Origin: Sphingopyxis sp. JAI128
GTDB lineage: Bacteria; Pseudomonadota; Alphaproteobacteria; Sphingomonadales; Sphingomonadaceae
Assembly (NCBI RefSeq): GCF_014207235.1
Contig: NZ_JACHDA010000002.1
Location: 248,001-312,000 of the forward strand
DNA length: 64,000 nt
Reading direction: 5' to 3'
Shown here: positions 1-9,606 of the stretch, in pieces
Layout: the number at the start of each line of letters is the position of its first letter
Position numbering within the stretch: the first letter of the stretch is position 1
Program-made: the position numbers and the translations under genes
Notes under the pieces: model-generated
Told to the model about the DNA's origin: nothing
The model's input: only the letters and a program-made list of their open reading frames with translations
The model's database searches: none

Positions 1-592
1 GTATCCAGGCTGTGGTTTGCGCGGTAATCACCCCGCCGGCCGAACAGCCGTAGATACCGATATTCTCGGGCCGATAGTCCTTGAGCAGCGCCTTGTAGAC
101 CGCGGTCACATCCTCCGACGCCGCCGGATAGCGATGCTCGGGCGCGAGCCGATAGTCGACCGTGACCACCTTGACCCCCATCGTCGCCGCAATCGGGATT
201 GCCTCGACCAACGCGCCGCCACCCGATCCCCACATGAAGGCCCCGCCATGGACGTTGATGAGGACACGGGTCCTGTTGCCCTTGGCAACGCCAGCCGTCG
301 GCTCGACGACATCGACCGTGACGCCGTTCATCGTCAGGCGCCGTTCGCCGGTCTGAAAATGGCGGCGCATCTCGACCAGTCGGTCATCGTTATAACGGCC
401 ATAGAAAGCACGCTGCTTTGCGACGTCGCCGGCGATCTCCGCGGGCGCGGTGGCCTGTTCCATCCGTTCGAGAACTTGCCGCGCTTTATCGCTAAGCTGG
501 TTCGATACCGGGAGGGTGAAGGCGGGAACCTGCGTTTGCGCCGCGACGGGCGAGGAGAGCGCAATCGCCGCCAGAATCAGCAACTTCCTCAT
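1..592 (-). CDS. Exported alpha/beta hydrolase (HSL-type esterase), C-terminus outside window
   Basis: Partial gene: 197 residues are visible and the rest runs off the left edge. The first 20 residues form a signal peptide (MRKLLILAAI..., cleavage near AAQ), so the enzyme is probably periplasmic. An oxyanion-hole HGGAF lies at residues 115-119 and a nucleophile elbow GCSAG at 182-186 (Ser184), the pattern of hormone-sensitive-lipase-like carboxylesterases. The catalytic Asp and His would be outside the window. The ATG overlaps the TGA of the upstream esterase (ATGA, 589-592), so the two are probably translationally coupled. It is the last visible gene of the TonB receptor/GH1 locus and may remove acyl groups from the glycoside imported or processed there. 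The substrate is unknown. Confidence 0.85.
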   Translation of the reverse strand, partial: MRKLLILAAIALSSPVAAQTQVPAFTLPVSNQLSDKARQVLERMEQATAPAEIAGDVAKQRAFYGRYNDDRLVEMRRHFQTGERRLTMNGVTVDVVEPTAGVAKGNRTRVLINVHGGAFMWGSGGGALVEAIPIAATMGVKVVTVDYRLAPEHRYPAASEDVTAVYKALLKDYRPENIGIYGCSAGGVITAQTTAWI

Positions 593-1566
593 TCTCCTTC
601 TCCCAAATGAGCGACGAAAAAGCGTGCCATCACAGCAAAGGCCGCGTCGGTTTCAGGCGCGTCGATATAGGCCCAGAAGGCATGCGGCAGCCCGTCGAAC
701 ACGACGAGCTTCGCGGGGGAACCCGCCGCGTCGATCGTGCGACAAAAGTCGGCGGTGCCGCTCAGCAGAAAGTCGCGTGTGCTTGCGAGACAAAGCGTCG
801 CGGGCCAACCGATAAGATCACCGCGCTGCGGCGAGACGAGTGGATCGTCGAGGACCCGTCCACCGGTATAGAGGCGGGCAAGCGCATCGACGCCGGACGC
901 ATCGGCGAACAGCGCCGCGCTGTCGCCAACCGCCGACAAGTCGGCGGCGCCCGAGAAGAAGCCGAGCGCTGCAGGTTGCGGCAGCTTGTCGGCGCGCAAC
1001 CGCGCGACGAGCTCGGCCGACAGGATCGCGCCCGCCGAGGTGCCATAAAGCCCGATCGCCTTCGGATTATGGTCCTGTAAAAGCGCGCGGTAGACGGCGA
1101 CCGCATCGTCGACGCCGGCGGGAAAGGGATTTTCTGGAGCGAGGCGATAGCGCACCGCGACAACCCGATAGCCGGTGAGCGCCGCGACCGCCGCATTCTC
1201 GCTGATCGACCCCGCATCGACAAGGAAGCCGCCGCCGTGCAGGTTGAGGAGGATCGGTCCTTTCGCGGCGCCTCTCGCTGGCAGGAATATCCGCACCGGA
1301 ACACCGGCGATGACGTCCTCTTTCATCGTCACACCATAGCGCGCGAGCCTCGGCACACCGATTTCCTGCTGGATCGCTTCCGCTCGTTCCCGGCGCCCCG
1401 CGATCGTCGCGGGTTCGGGCGGGCGGGCGTCATTGGCCGCAAGGCCCTCACGCGCCGCGACCGAGAGCGAGGTGGGCCACGGCGCGTTTACCAGCTGCGC
1501 GCATGCGGCCGGTGCGGCCGGTGCGAGCACCGATGCTGCGAGGAGAGCCAAAAAATAGCGGGTCAT
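589..1566 (-). CDS. Exported alpha/beta hydrolase (HSL-type esterase)
   Basis: 325 residues. A signal peptide covers about residues 1-23 (MTRYFLALLA..., cleavage near ACAQ). HGGGF at 110-114 forms the oxyanion hole and GTSAG at 175-179 carries the nucleophile Ser177. A C-terminal LPHAFW motif supplies the likely catalytic His near residue 302. Length and motif order fit HSL/family IV carboxylesterases. An ATG at 1566 was chosen because it begins the signal peptide; the longer open frame upstream has no such feature. It overlaps the next esterase by ATGA and follows the GH1 gene after about 125 bp. It resembles its downstream neighbour, so the pair may be an old duplication. The acyl substrate cannot be read from sequence. 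Confidence 0.88.
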   Translation of the reverse strand: MTRYFLALLAASVLAPAAPAACAQLVNAPWPTSLSVAAREGLAANDARPPEPATIAGRRERAEAIQQEIGVPRLARYGVTMKEDVIAGVPVRIFLPARGAAKGPILLNLHGGGFLVDAGSISENAAVAALTGYRVVAVRYRLAPENPFPAGVDDAVAVYRALLQDHNPKAIGLYGTSAGAILSAELVARLRADKLPQPAALGFFSGAADLSAVGDSAALFADASGVDALARLYTGGRVLDDPLVSPQRGDLIGWPATLCLASTRDFLLSGTADFCRTIDAAGSPAKLVVFDGLPHAFWAYIDAPETDAAFAVMARFFVAHLGEGE

Positions 1567-1691
1567 GTCCTTGCTCCACCATATCTGCAAAGAGCCGCGC
1601 GCTGGGCTTCGGCGTGCGACGAAAACTTTTGCAATCGCCCGCCCCCCATGCCCCGCCGCTGCGGCTCCCCACAGGAAAGATGCGGTTGCAT

Positions 1692-3017
1692 TCAAATGAC
1701 GCGAGTTCCACCGGCTTTTGCGATCGCGCCGAGGCGTTTTGCGCTGGGCTTGACCGTGCGCTTGAACGTCTGGCGATCGACCGCGACAAGGCCGAATTTG
1801 GGGCCGTAGCCCGATAGCCATTCGAAATTGTCGAGCAGCGACCAGTGGATATATCCCAGCACCGGCACGCCATCTTTCCGCGCCGCCTCGACCGAGGCGA
1901 TCGCTTCAGGAATGAAACGCTCGCGCTCGGAATCGTCGGCCGCGTCGATGCCGTTTTCGGTCACCAGTACCGGCAGGCCGGTCGCCCGATGTGCATAGCG
2001 CACGACATTTCCGATCGCGGCGGGGAACCATTCGCCGCCGCCGGGCCGCCGCGGGACGTCCGCCGGGATTTCGACATCGCGCTCAGCTCCCACATAGGCG
2101 CGGCCATAGGTCTGAACGCCGATGAAATCATCCTTGTCGGTCACCGCGAAAAAGGGTTCGTATATGTCGGCGCGCTTGCGCTCGATCGCGCTGTTTTTCA
2201 CGACGGCGACATTGTCCGGAATGGCAAGGCTGAGCCCGATCGGCAGGTCGCTACGCACCGCTCGAATCGCCTCGCGGCCCTTGACATGCGCGGCGGTGAC
2301 GCCGGGGATCATCGGCATCGGATCGCCTGCATTAAGCAGCGAGAAGCGATCCGAGCCACAGGCCCGCGCCGCCGCCGCGACCGAAGCGGCCACCTTGTCG
2401 AGAAAGGCGGGCGGCGGCGGATTGGCCGACCAGCGACCGCCAAGCGCCAGATTGGGTTCGTTGAAGGTCAGCGCATGGCTCATGCCAGCAGCCATCGCGC
2501 GCGACACCTTGTCACAGTAGCGGGCGAAGAGATCCGGTGCGTCCCTGTTCTCCCACCCACCGGCCGCCGCGAACCAGCGCGGCGTCGTGAAATGGTTGAA
2601 AGTAACGATTGGCGCCAGCCCCTGCTCGCGGCAGTGATCGACGATGCGTGCATAATGATCGAGATAGGCTTGGCTGAACTGCCCCGGCGCAGGCTCGATA
2701 CGTGACCATTCGACCGAGAAGCGATAGCAATTGAGGCCCAGTGCCTTGACGATCGCCACATCCTCGCGCCAGCGGTGCAGGCTGTCGCAGGCATCTCCGG
2801 ACGGCTCAGCGAAAATAGTCGGCTGCACCTGCTCCAGCAGCCAGATGTCGGCATTGTTATTATTGCCCTCGACCTGGTGCCCCGCTGTCGCGACGCCCCA
2901 CAGGAAGTTGTGGACAGTCGGCGCGGCGCGCACCGGGCTAGCGGCAGCCACTGCGACCGCCGCCGCGCCGAAGCCAAGCATCTGCCGCCGGTCGAGCGAG
3001 GACTGGCCGCCGGTCAT
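1692..3017 (-). CDS. Tat-exported GH1 family beta-glucosidase
   Basis: 441 residues. The N-terminus has a twin-arginine signal (DRRQMLGFG followed by an Ala-rich stretch), indicating folded export to the periplasm. The glycoside hydrolase family 1 hallmarks are present: TFNEPN with the acid/base Glu near residue 185 and VTENG with the nucleophile Glu near residue 351. A C-terminal HWSLLDNFEW segment contributes to the sugar-binding site. The family hydrolyses beta-glucosides and related beta-glycosides with retention. The ATG at 3017 overlaps the TGA of the upstream hydrolase (ATGA), indicating coupling. With the TonB receptor and esterases it forms a small utilisation locus for an acylated or phenolic beta-glycoside (inference). 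Slightly shorter than typical GH1 enzymes but all core motifs are seen. Confidence 0.93.
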   Translation of the reverse strand: MTGGQSSLDRRQMLGFGAAAVAVAAASPVRAAPTVHNFLWGVATAGHQVEGNNNNADIWLLEQVQPTIFAEPSGDACDSLHRWREDVAIVKALGLNCYRFSVEWSRIEPAPGQFSQAYLDHYARIVDHCREQGLAPIVTFNHFTTPRWFAAAGGWENRDAPDLFARYCDKVSRAMAAGMSHALTFNEPNLALGGRWSANPPPPAFLDKVAASVAAAARACGSDRFSLLNAGDPMPMIPGVTAAHVKGREAIRAVRSDLPIGLSLAIPDNVAVVKNSAIERKRADIYEPFFAVTDKDDFIGVQTYGRAYVGAERDVEIPADVPRRPGGGEWFPAAIGNVVRYAHRATGLPVLVTENGIDAADDSERERFIPEAIASVEAARKDGVPVLGYIHWSLLDNFEWLSGYGPKFGLVAVDRQTFKRTVKPSAKRLGAIAKAGGTRVI

Positions 3018-4384
3018 CGCACCGCGTCCGGTCCTGGACGTTGGCCCGTACGCACCCACGCCCGCATCGCGTCGAAGGCATCGGCGTTCTGCTTGGGAGA
3101 AAAGCCGCAATGGGTATAGCCTTCAAAACCGCCGGGCAGCGGCATTTTCGTCGGCGGCACGGCGTATTGCGCGATCCGCGCACCATTGCCCGCCGCTGCT
3201 ACGGCTCGCCCCAGCCCCTCGGATTGGGAGAAGGGGACCAGCGAGTCGATCGTCTGGTGGACGGTGACCAACGGCACGCGAAATTTTCCGGTCGGCTCGT
3301 GCCATTGCCGGGCGTAAGCGACCGCGCGCGGATCGGCGGTGTAGCGCTGCATGCGGCGGTTGAAATCGGCAGCCTCTTCGGCACTCATCTCGGGCGGCGC
3401 ATAGATTTTTACGCTATTGTCGATCGGCAATCCCCCCATCGTCGCGACGATGTCGTCCATGCCGAGAACCGCAGCATAAATGGGTGCACCGATCGCCGCG
3501 GGATCGGGCGCAAAGCCACCAACCGCCGCAACCTGACGGATGATCCGCGCCTCGGCCCCGTCGGGCTTTGCTTTTGCGGCCTGAAAGAGCGCGAAAATAG
3601 GCATCAGGACCCGCATCTGCTGTTGTCCACGAAACGCATCGCCCGCCGTCGAGTCACCCGCAGGCGGCGCAGTCGGCAACCCCGAGCGGGTCAGGTCGTG
3701 CGCGCCGGGCAATGCATAGGGCGTGCCTTTGGTCAGCAAGTCATATGCGGCGCGCGTATCGGCGAGTTGCTGGATCAGCGGACGCCACCCCTCGGTCACG
3801 CCGCACATCGACACCGCTCCCGCAAAAGCCTTTGGATAGAGTTCGATCAGCGCCAGCACGATGCTGCCGCCCATCGATCCGCCGACGGCATAATGCCGCT
3901 TGGCACCAAGCCGCGTTGTCAGCCCGTGCAGCCGCATCGCATTCTTCGCGCCGCTTTCGGTTGCAATCCCCGACTTGTCGAACGCCGCGACGCCAACCGC
4001 GAGGCCTTCGTCATAAATATGCCGCAGCGCGCCGCCGCTTTCGGACGGTGCGGTCGGGTCGTCAGGCACCTTCGGGAGCGAGTCGGGCACCGCATAGCCC
4101 TGCCCGATCAGCACCGCCTCGCGATTCCAGTTCGCCGGGATCGCGAGCACGAAGGCGCGGCCCTCGATCCGGCCGTTGACGATCATCCCGCCCTCCGGCG
4201 CAGGACGGGTCGTCAAATCGGTCGCACCCGCCCGGCGGGCCTTGGCGAGAAGTGCTGCCTGCGCGGTGTCGGGAGCAAAGGCGGCCGTCGGAGTGGCGGG
4301 AGCAGTTGTCTGCTCCGCCTGCACCGGCCCCGAAAGCCCGATCGCCGTGGCGAGAAGAAGCGAGAGAACCGAACGCGTCACCAT
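3014..4384 (-). CDS. Exported alpha/beta hydrolase
   Basis: 456 residues with a signal peptide (MVTRSVLSLLLA..., cleavage near QAEQ). A nucleophile elbow GGSMGG (Ser170) and a C-terminal GYTHCGF segment that could provide the catalytic His mark it as an alpha/beta hydrolase. It is longer than the two HSL-type esterases downstream and lacks their HGGGF motif, so it belongs to a different branch. The start at 4384 follows the TonB receptor stop by only 7 bp, and its stop overlaps the GH1 start by ATGA, placing it second in the receptor-hydrolase-GH1 operon. A role in deacylating or cleaving the imported substrate is inferred from context; no precise activity can be assigned. Confidence 0.85.
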   Translation of the reverse strand: MVTRSVLSLLLATAIGLSGPVQAEQTTAPATPTAAFAPDTAQAALLAKARRAGATDLTTRPAPEGGMIVNGRIEGRAFVLAIPANWNREAVLIGQGYAVPDSLPKVPDDPTAPSESGGALRHIYDEGLAVGVAAFDKSGIATESGAKNAMRLHGLTTRLGAKRHYAVGGSMGGSIVLALIELYPKAFAGAVSMCGVTEGWRPLIQQLADTRAAYDLLTKGTPYALPGAHDLTRSGLPTAPPAGDSTAGDAFRGQQQMRVLMPIFALFQAAKAKPDGAEARIIRQVAAVGGFAPDPAAIGAPIYAAVLGMDDIVATMGGLPIDNSVKIYAPPEMSAEEAADFNRRMQRYTADPRAVAYARQWHEPTGKFRVPLVTVHQTIDSLVPFSQSEGLGRAVAAAGNGARIAQYAVPPTKMPLPGGFEGYTHCGFSPKQNADAFDAMRAWVRTGQRPGPDAVR

Positions 4385-4391
4385 GGCGCGT

Positions 4392-6881
4392 TCAGAAGCG
4401 GTAGCGGAGTTGCACGCCATATTGCCCCGGCTCCCCGTAGATCGAATTGATGAAACCCGAATTATTATAGCCCGGATTGGCGGTGACCCGATATTCCTTG
4501 TCAAAGATGTTGGTGCCGAAGATCGCGGCATCGACGGGGGCGCCGAACATATTGTTCCACTCGAACCGCAGGTTGACGAGACCATAGCCCGCGATGGTGT
4601 CGAACGGCTGCGCTTCGGGCGTCACGCGCTGGCTCGACTGATAGGTCCAGTTGGCGTTGAACGCCATTTCGCCCACGCCTTCGACCGCCGGCAGGTCGAT
4701 CCGCCCGTTGAGGCTGAACTTGTGCTTAGGCACGAACGAGAAAGGCGTGCCTGACAGGTCGCGGCTCGGCTGCGCCGCAGTCAGTGCCTGCGGAATTGCC
4801 GGGATCGCAATCGAATCATATTTTAGATATTTCGCCGAATTATAAGAATAGACCGCGCTCAGCGTCAGCCCCCGCACCGGGACGAGTTGGCCTTCAAATT
4901 CAAGCCCCATCACCCGCGCCTTTTCGGCATTGGTCAATATGTCCGAACCCGCGATCGACGCCCGCTGGATCACCTGAATGTCGTTATACCAGGTATAGAA
5001 GGCAGAAATGTTGGTCCGCGCTTTCGCCTCACCGCCAAGATCCCAGTCCTTCTTCACCCCGACTTCGAGATCGGTCACCTGCTCGGGGCGCACTGCAAAC
5101 AGCGGATGCTGCTGGCCTAGAAACAGCGATACAATCGGGTTGCTCGCACCCGATTTGTAGCCGCGCCGCGACACGACATAGAGCAAGGTTTCGGGATTCG
5201 CCTGCCAGTCGAGGCCGATCTGCCATGTCGGCCCATCACTCTTGCCGCTGAAGGTCGGCGTCGTGCAATTGGGATAATAGAGGCTCGGGAAGCCGCCGGC
5301 GGCTACTGCCTGAAACGCGTCATAGGTGCAAAGATTGGCATTGAGGCCGATCACCTGCGCCGCCTGTGCGGGTGTGATCACCCCGAGAGCGGCAAGCCGG
5401 TTGAAGACCTCATAGCTTTGCGGGTCCTGATACGCCTGGATATCGCCGCCGAAACGATCCCATGTCCAGCGGAAGCCCGCGGTCGCAGTAAGATCGGGCG
5501 TAAGCTTATATTGCATCTGCGCATAAACCGCCTTGCTGCGCCCATCGACATGCGCGGTCGGCTGCAGGCCGAGCGCCGGCACAAGCGGTGTAGGAAGACC
5601 CAGCGCGGCCTGGAGCGCGGGAGGCAGGATCAGCGGGCCGCCGCCAAGGAGGCCAAGCTGCTGCATCGGGTTGACGGTCTGAAACGTCAGCGGCGACGGG
5701 GTCTTCTGGTCGAGGAAGAAGCCGCCCGCCTGGATGCGCAGCGTCCCGTCGTCATAACGAAGCTGCAGTTCCTCGGTAATCGTCCGGAGGTTGTTGTTGT
5801 AGCTTCCGGGATAGGCGCCAAGCAGGTCGGCGATCGGCAGCGGCGTTGAGTCGCGGTCGGTGGCGCTCGTTGATCGCGTGCGGGCATAGCTGAAGACATT
5901 CTTGAGCGTCAGCCTGTCCGAGAGGTCGAATTCGGTGTTGTTTAGCGCAAGAAAGTTCTTCGCCACCTCGCGCGTCGGGACGCTGAGCGCGGTGCTGCGA
6001 ACCCCCCGCGCCTGCTGTTCGATCAGATAGGGCTGAAGCAGCGCCGCATAGGGACGGGCGGGATTGACCGCGAGCAGGATGCTGCCGCCGCCATGCTCTT
6101 TCACATCGACATAGCTGACCGACGTGTAGCTACGAATCGTCTCGGTCGGGTTGAACTGTAGCCCGAAACGCAGGCTATAATTATTGCGATTGAGATAGTC
6201 GAAGCCGGTGACGGCATCGCGAACGTAACCGTCGCGCTTGTCGAACTGTCCGGCGACCCGAATCGCCAGCACGTCATCGACGAGCGGAATATTGAGCGCT
6301 CCCTGCCCGCTGCGGCGATCGTAACTGCCAAGCGTCAGGTCGACATAGCCTTCGACCACGCCCATCTTCGGGTGCACCGGCTCGAGCAGCACCGCACCGC
6401 CAGTGGTGTTGCGGCCGAACAACGTGCCCTGCGGCCCTTTCAATACCTGCAGCGAGGCGAGATCATAGAAGCTGCCCGGACCGCTGACGCTTGTCGGAAC
6501 TTCGGCGAAATAGCCGACAACCCCGGGCCCGCTGCCCGTGCCCGGGCCGCCGTTGCCGCCCATGCCGCGAATCGAATAGGTTTCCTGATTGCGTGCGACG
6601 TCGCCAAGGACCGACAACGACGGTGTGAAATTCTGGAGATCGGTGCCGTTGTTGACGCCCTTTTCGCGCAGGCTTTCCTGGCTGAAGGCGGTGATCGCAA
6701 TCGGCACTTGCTGCGCGCGTTCGTCGACGCGGCGTGCCGTTACGATGATTTCGTCGAGACCACCCCCGGACGAATCGACCTGCGGCGCATCCTGCGCCAG
6801 GACCGGCGACGGAACGGCCACGAGCACCAACGGCGCGGCACCCCAGTAAAGCGACATCAGAAACTTGCGCGTGATTGCCAT
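4392..6881 (-). CDS. TonB-dependent outer-membrane receptor
   Basis: 829 residues. An N-terminal signal peptide is followed near residue 44 by a TonB-box-like segment (DEIIVTARR), then a plug domain (SIRGMG, LKGPQGTLFGRNTTGG) and a 22-strand-type barrel ending in the aromatic C-terminus LRYRF. The family imports siderophores, vitamins or sugars across the outer membrane using TonB energy. The start at 6881 has a strong ribosome site (GGGAGG). It heads the operon with an alpha/beta hydrolase, GH1 glucosidase and esterases, so the ligand is probably a glycoside. It diverges from a LacI-type regulator across a palindromic site that likely controls it. Confidence 0.93.
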   Translation of the reverse strand: MAITRKFLMSLYWGAAPLVLVAVPSPVLAQDAPQVDSSGGGLDEIIVTARRVDERAQQVPIAITAFSQESLREKGVNNGTDLQNFTPSLSVLGDVARNQETYSIRGMGGNGGPGTGSGPGVVGYFAEVPTSVSGPGSFYDLASLQVLKGPQGTLFGRNTTGGAVLLEPVHPKMGVVEGYVDLTLGSYDRRSGQGALNIPLVDDVLAIRVAGQFDKRDGYVRDAVTGFDYLNRNNYSLRFGLQFNPTETIRSYTSVSYVDVKEHGGGSILLAVNPARPYAALLQPYLIEQQARGVRSTALSVPTREVAKNFLALNNTEFDLSDRLTLKNVFSYARTRSTSATDRDSTPLPIADLLGAYPGSYNNNLRTITEELQLRYDDGTLRIQAGGFFLDQKTPSPLTFQTVNPMQQLGLLGGGPLILPPALQAALGLPTPLVPALGLQPTAHVDGRSKAVYAQMQYKLTPDLTATAGFRWTWDRFGGDIQAYQDPQSYEVFNRLAALGVITPAQAAQVIGLNANLCTYDAFQAVAAGGFPSLYYPNCTTPTFSGKSDGPTWQIGLDWQANPETLLYVVSRRGYKSGASNPIVSLFLGQQHPLFAVRPEQVTDLEVGVKKDWDLGGEAKARTNISAFYTWYNDIQVIQRASIAGSDILTNAEKARVMGLEFEGQLVPVRGLTLSAVYSYNSAKYLKYDSIAIPAIPQALTAAQPSRDLSGTPFSFVPKHKFSLNGRIDLPAVEGVGEMAFNANWTYQSSQRVTPEAQPFDTIAGYGLVNLRFEWNNMFGAPVDAAIFGTNIFDKEYRVTANPGYNNSGFINSIYGEPGQYGVQLRYRF

Positions 6882-6937
6882 CGATCATCCTCCCTCGACG
6901 AGCTATGCCGCCCGTTCGCCTATTTGATAGTTTTTTA

Positions 6938-6951
6938 TGAAATGCATTTCA
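6938..6951. promoter_or_regulatory. Perfect 14-bp palindrome, candidate LacI-family operator
   Basis: TGAAATGCATTTCA reads identically on both strands. It lies in the 136-bp gap between the divergent TonB receptor and the LacI-type regulator, about 57 bp upstream of the receptor ATG. Length and symmetry fit a LacI-family operator, although the centre is GC rather than the more usual CG. Binding by the adjacent regulator is inferred. Confidence 0.65.
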
Positions 6952-7017
6952 ACAACAAGTTTCATGATACCGTGATCGCGCATTGCGCACGGGGCACCTG
7001 TGCCATATGAACGGCGT

Positions 7018-8055
7018 ATGGTGGCACAGAACAGCGATAGGATTGCGATACCACGCTCGACGCGACCGACGATGGAAGACGTTGCGCGCATTGCAAAAGT
7101 TTCAAAGCCAACCGTATCACGCGCCCTGAGCGGTAGTCCGCTCGTCAATGCCGAGACGCGTGAGCGCGTGCTCGCGGTCGCGCGCGAACAGGGCTATGCC
7201 CTCAATCGTCACGCGCAAAATCTGCGGCGCGAACGCGCCAACGCAATCGCAGTCGTGCTCGATTTCGGATCACACCGGCAAGGCGCAATCGGAGACCCCT
7301 TCATCTTCGAACTGCTCGCCGGCATTTCGGAAGCTCTATCGGTGCGCGATCTCGATCTGCTGCTCTCGCCATCGGGACTCGACACGGTCGAGGGCTTTGT
7401 CGATCTCTATCAATCGCGCGGCGCCGACGGCTTTATCGTGCTGGGACAGGGCACTCGCGATGCCCTGCTGCAAAAGGTCGCGCGCAAGAATATTCCCATG
7501 GTCGTATGGGGCGCAGTCAGCAAGACGAGCAGCTACTGTGCAGTCGGCAGCGACAATGACTTGGGCGGGCGGCTGGCGGGCGAACGCTTCCTTGCACATG
7601 GCCGCCGCCGCTGGCTGTTCGTCGGCAGTTGTCAGCATGAGGAAATTCGCCTGCGTTTCGAAGGGTTGCAGGCCGTCGCCAAGGCGAACCAAGGTATCAA
7701 GATCGACGTTCTTTCGATTGAATCCATGGCCTTTTCCGCAATCCACGATCAGGCAAACGCCTATCTGAAAGCCTGTGTCGATCCCCCCGACGCAGTCTTC
7801 GCCTTCTCAGATACCGCGGCGATGGCAGTTATCGGCGCGTTCAGCAAAGAGGGACATTTGACGCCGCGCGACTATTCGCTCGTCGGCTACAACGATATCC
7901 CGCCTGCGGCGCACTTCACCCCGGCCATCACCACCATAGCGCAGCAGACTGGCGTGGCGGGGGCGCTGCTGGTCGAAAAGCTGATGCAGACTCTGGACGG
8001 AAGTCGTCCGCGACCCGCGATATTGCCTACCCTGCTTGTCGCGAGGCAGACATAA
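7018..8055 (+). CDS. LacI-family transcriptional regulator
   Basis: 345 residues from the ATG. An N-terminal helix-turn-helix (TMEDVARIAKVSKPTVSRAL, residues about 19-38) is followed by the hinge-helix region and a periplasmic-binding-protein-like effector domain of about 280 residues. The family represses catabolic genes until a sugar or related effector binds. It diverges from the TonB receptor operon, with a 14-bp palindrome between them, so it most likely controls that operon and perhaps itself. A GTG at 7000 in the same frame could add six residues; neither start has a strong ribosome site. The effector is presumably the imported glycoside or its aglycone (inference). Confidence 0.92.
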   Translation: MVAQNSDRIAIPRSTRPTMEDVARIAKVSKPTVSRALSGSPLVNAETRERVLAVAREQGYALNRHAQNLRRERANAIAVVLDFGSHRQGAIGDPFIFELLAGISEALSVRDLDLLLSPSGLDTVEGFVDLYQSRGADGFIVLGQGTRDALLQKVARKNIPMVVWGAVSKTSSYCAVGSDNDLGGRLAGERFLAHGRRRWLFVGSCQHEEIRLRFEGLQAVAKANQGIKIDVLSIESMAFSAIHDQANAYLKACVDPPDAVFAFSDTAAMAVIGAFSKEGHLTPRDYSLVGYNDIPPAAHFTPAITTIAQQTGVAGALLVEKLMQTLDGSRPRPAILPTLLVARQT

Positions 8056-8321
8056 TCGGGCCGGACGGGGAAATCATCCGCCCAGGAACGAACAATGGCG
8101 CAGAAGCTGGGCGGCGGCTTTGCGATAGTTGACCGGACGAACCAAACATTCGAAGCGAGGTGCGTAATTGCCGCTCACCGGCCAATTGGCGAGCGTCCGC
8201 TTGCAGGTGACACGCGCGATCCATCGGAATGTCCAAGATCAGGCGCTTGATCGACGCGTTCGCCTGCTGGCCGAGCCATTGACCGAGAATTCTAGCGGCT
8301 GTTCCCGAAAATATTTGCCAT

Positions 8322-9590
8322 TCAGTACTTCGACGAGACCAACGCCGTGATAGCCTTTGCGAGCATGTCCACATCGCCCCGCCCATTGAATAGCGCCGGC
8401 GTGATCCGAACGCACGCGCCGCGCGCCGGCCCCGTGCGATGCACCGAGAATATCCGGTGATCGTCGAGCAGACGCTTGGCGACCGGGACATTGTCCGCTT
8501 CGCTGATGCGGCCGGTGAGACGGAAAGATGTGATACCGCCGTGCAAACGAGGATCGGCCGGGGTTAATATGTCGATCCCCGGCGTCCCGCGCAGCGGTTC
8601 TGCCCAGAGATCGCGCAAATAGCGCAGGCGCGCTGCGCGCGCCGCATCGCCGATCGCGTCCTGAAAATCGAGCGCGGCAGGAACGGTGAGCTGTGCCGCG
8701 AAATCGACCGTGCCCGTGTGGACGCGCGCCTGGCTGGTCGCGGCAAATGGCGGCTCGTTGGCGATATCGGGGTCGATCAGGTCGATCTTCGCCTTGCGGA
8801 TATAGAGTGCGCCGACGCCCAGCGGAGCACCGATCCACTTGTGCAGGTTCAGCCCGACGAAATCGGCGTCGAGATCGGGTAGCGAAAAGTCTAGCTGCCC
8901 CCAACTGTGCGCCGCGTCGACGATCGCATCGACGCCCCGCGCGCGCGCCATCGCCACGATTTCGCGGACCGGAACGACGAGGCCGGTCCGGTGGCTGAGG
9001 TGGGTGAGCAGGATCAGTCGGACGTGGGGATTCGCCTTGAGCGCGGCTTCGTAGCAGTCGATCAGTCCCTGATGCGTCGCGGGTTCCGGAAGCGCGATGC
9101 GCACCACATCGACGCCGCGGCTTTTCTCCAGCGAGTCACAGCACGCCTGCATGCTGTCATAGTCGAGGTCGGCGTAAAGCACCGCATCCCCGGCGTGCAG
9201 CCGGTTATACCCGCCGATGAGCGCTTTTAGCGCCTCGGTCGCGTTGCGCGTAAAGGCGATTTCTTCGGGCGCGACACCCAGCTTCGCCGCGACGCGCGCG
9301 CGCACCGCGAGAAGATCGGGGAAAAGTCCGCGGCGGGCATAATAGCTCGTTGCACGGTTCACGCGCCGGACGGCGGCTTCATATTGTTCGAGCACGGGCC
9401 GCGCCATCATGCCCCAATTGCCGTTCTCGAGCTGGATGATGTCCGGGATCACATCGTACTGCGCCGCAACCTTCGCCCAATAGGTCTCGTCGTCGGACCG
9501 CGCGCCCGCCGGCAGCGGCGCAGCGTCCAGCCGCCCCGCCACCGGCGCCGCCGCGGCGCCCATCAGCATCTGCCTCCGGTTGAGCTCCAC
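8322..9590 (-). CDS. Tat-exported PLP-dependent class V aminotransferase-fold protein
   Basis: 422 residues from a GTG with a clear ribosome site (GGGAG, 5-nt spacing). Residues 4-6 give a twin-arginine motif (NRRQMLMG) followed by an Ala-rich stretch, so export to the periplasm is likely. The fold is that of the isopenicillin-N-epimerase/kynureninase/cysteine-desulfurase group, with DAAHSWGQ and the PLP-lysine segment LNLHKW. Known members act as epimerases, desulfurases or lyases on amino acids. The gene begins 16 bp after the stop of the second TonB receptor, suggesting the two work on one imported compound, perhaps an amino-acid or peptide derivative (inference). An ATG further upstream would overlap the receptor and is less likely. 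Confidence 0.87.
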   Translation of the reverse strand: MELNRRQMLMGAAAAPVAGRLDAAPLPAGARSDDETYWAKVAAQYDVIPDIIQLENGNWGMMARPVLEQYEAAVRRVNRATSYYARRGLFPDLLAVRARVAAKLGVAPEEIAFTRNATEALKALIGGYNRLHAGDAVLYADLDYDSMQACCDSLEKSRGVDVVRIALPEPATHQGLIDCYEAALKANPHVRLILLTHLSHRTGLVVPVREIVAMARARGVDAIVDAAHSWGQLDFSLPDLDADFVGLNLHKWIGAPLGVGALYIRKAKIDLIDPDIANEPPFAATSQARVHTGTVDFAAQLTVPAALDFQDAIGDAARAARLRYLRDLWAEPLRGTPGIDILTPADPRLHGGITSFRLTGRISEADNVPVAKRLLDDHRIFSVHRTGPARGACVRITPALFNGRGDVDMLAKAITALVSSKY

Positions 9591-9606
9591 GCCCGCTCCC
9601 TTCGCG

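Noticed and set aside
8027..8491. A 154-codon minus-strand frame after the LacI gene
   Set aside because: It overlaps the aminotransferase gene in another frame and has no protein-like features.
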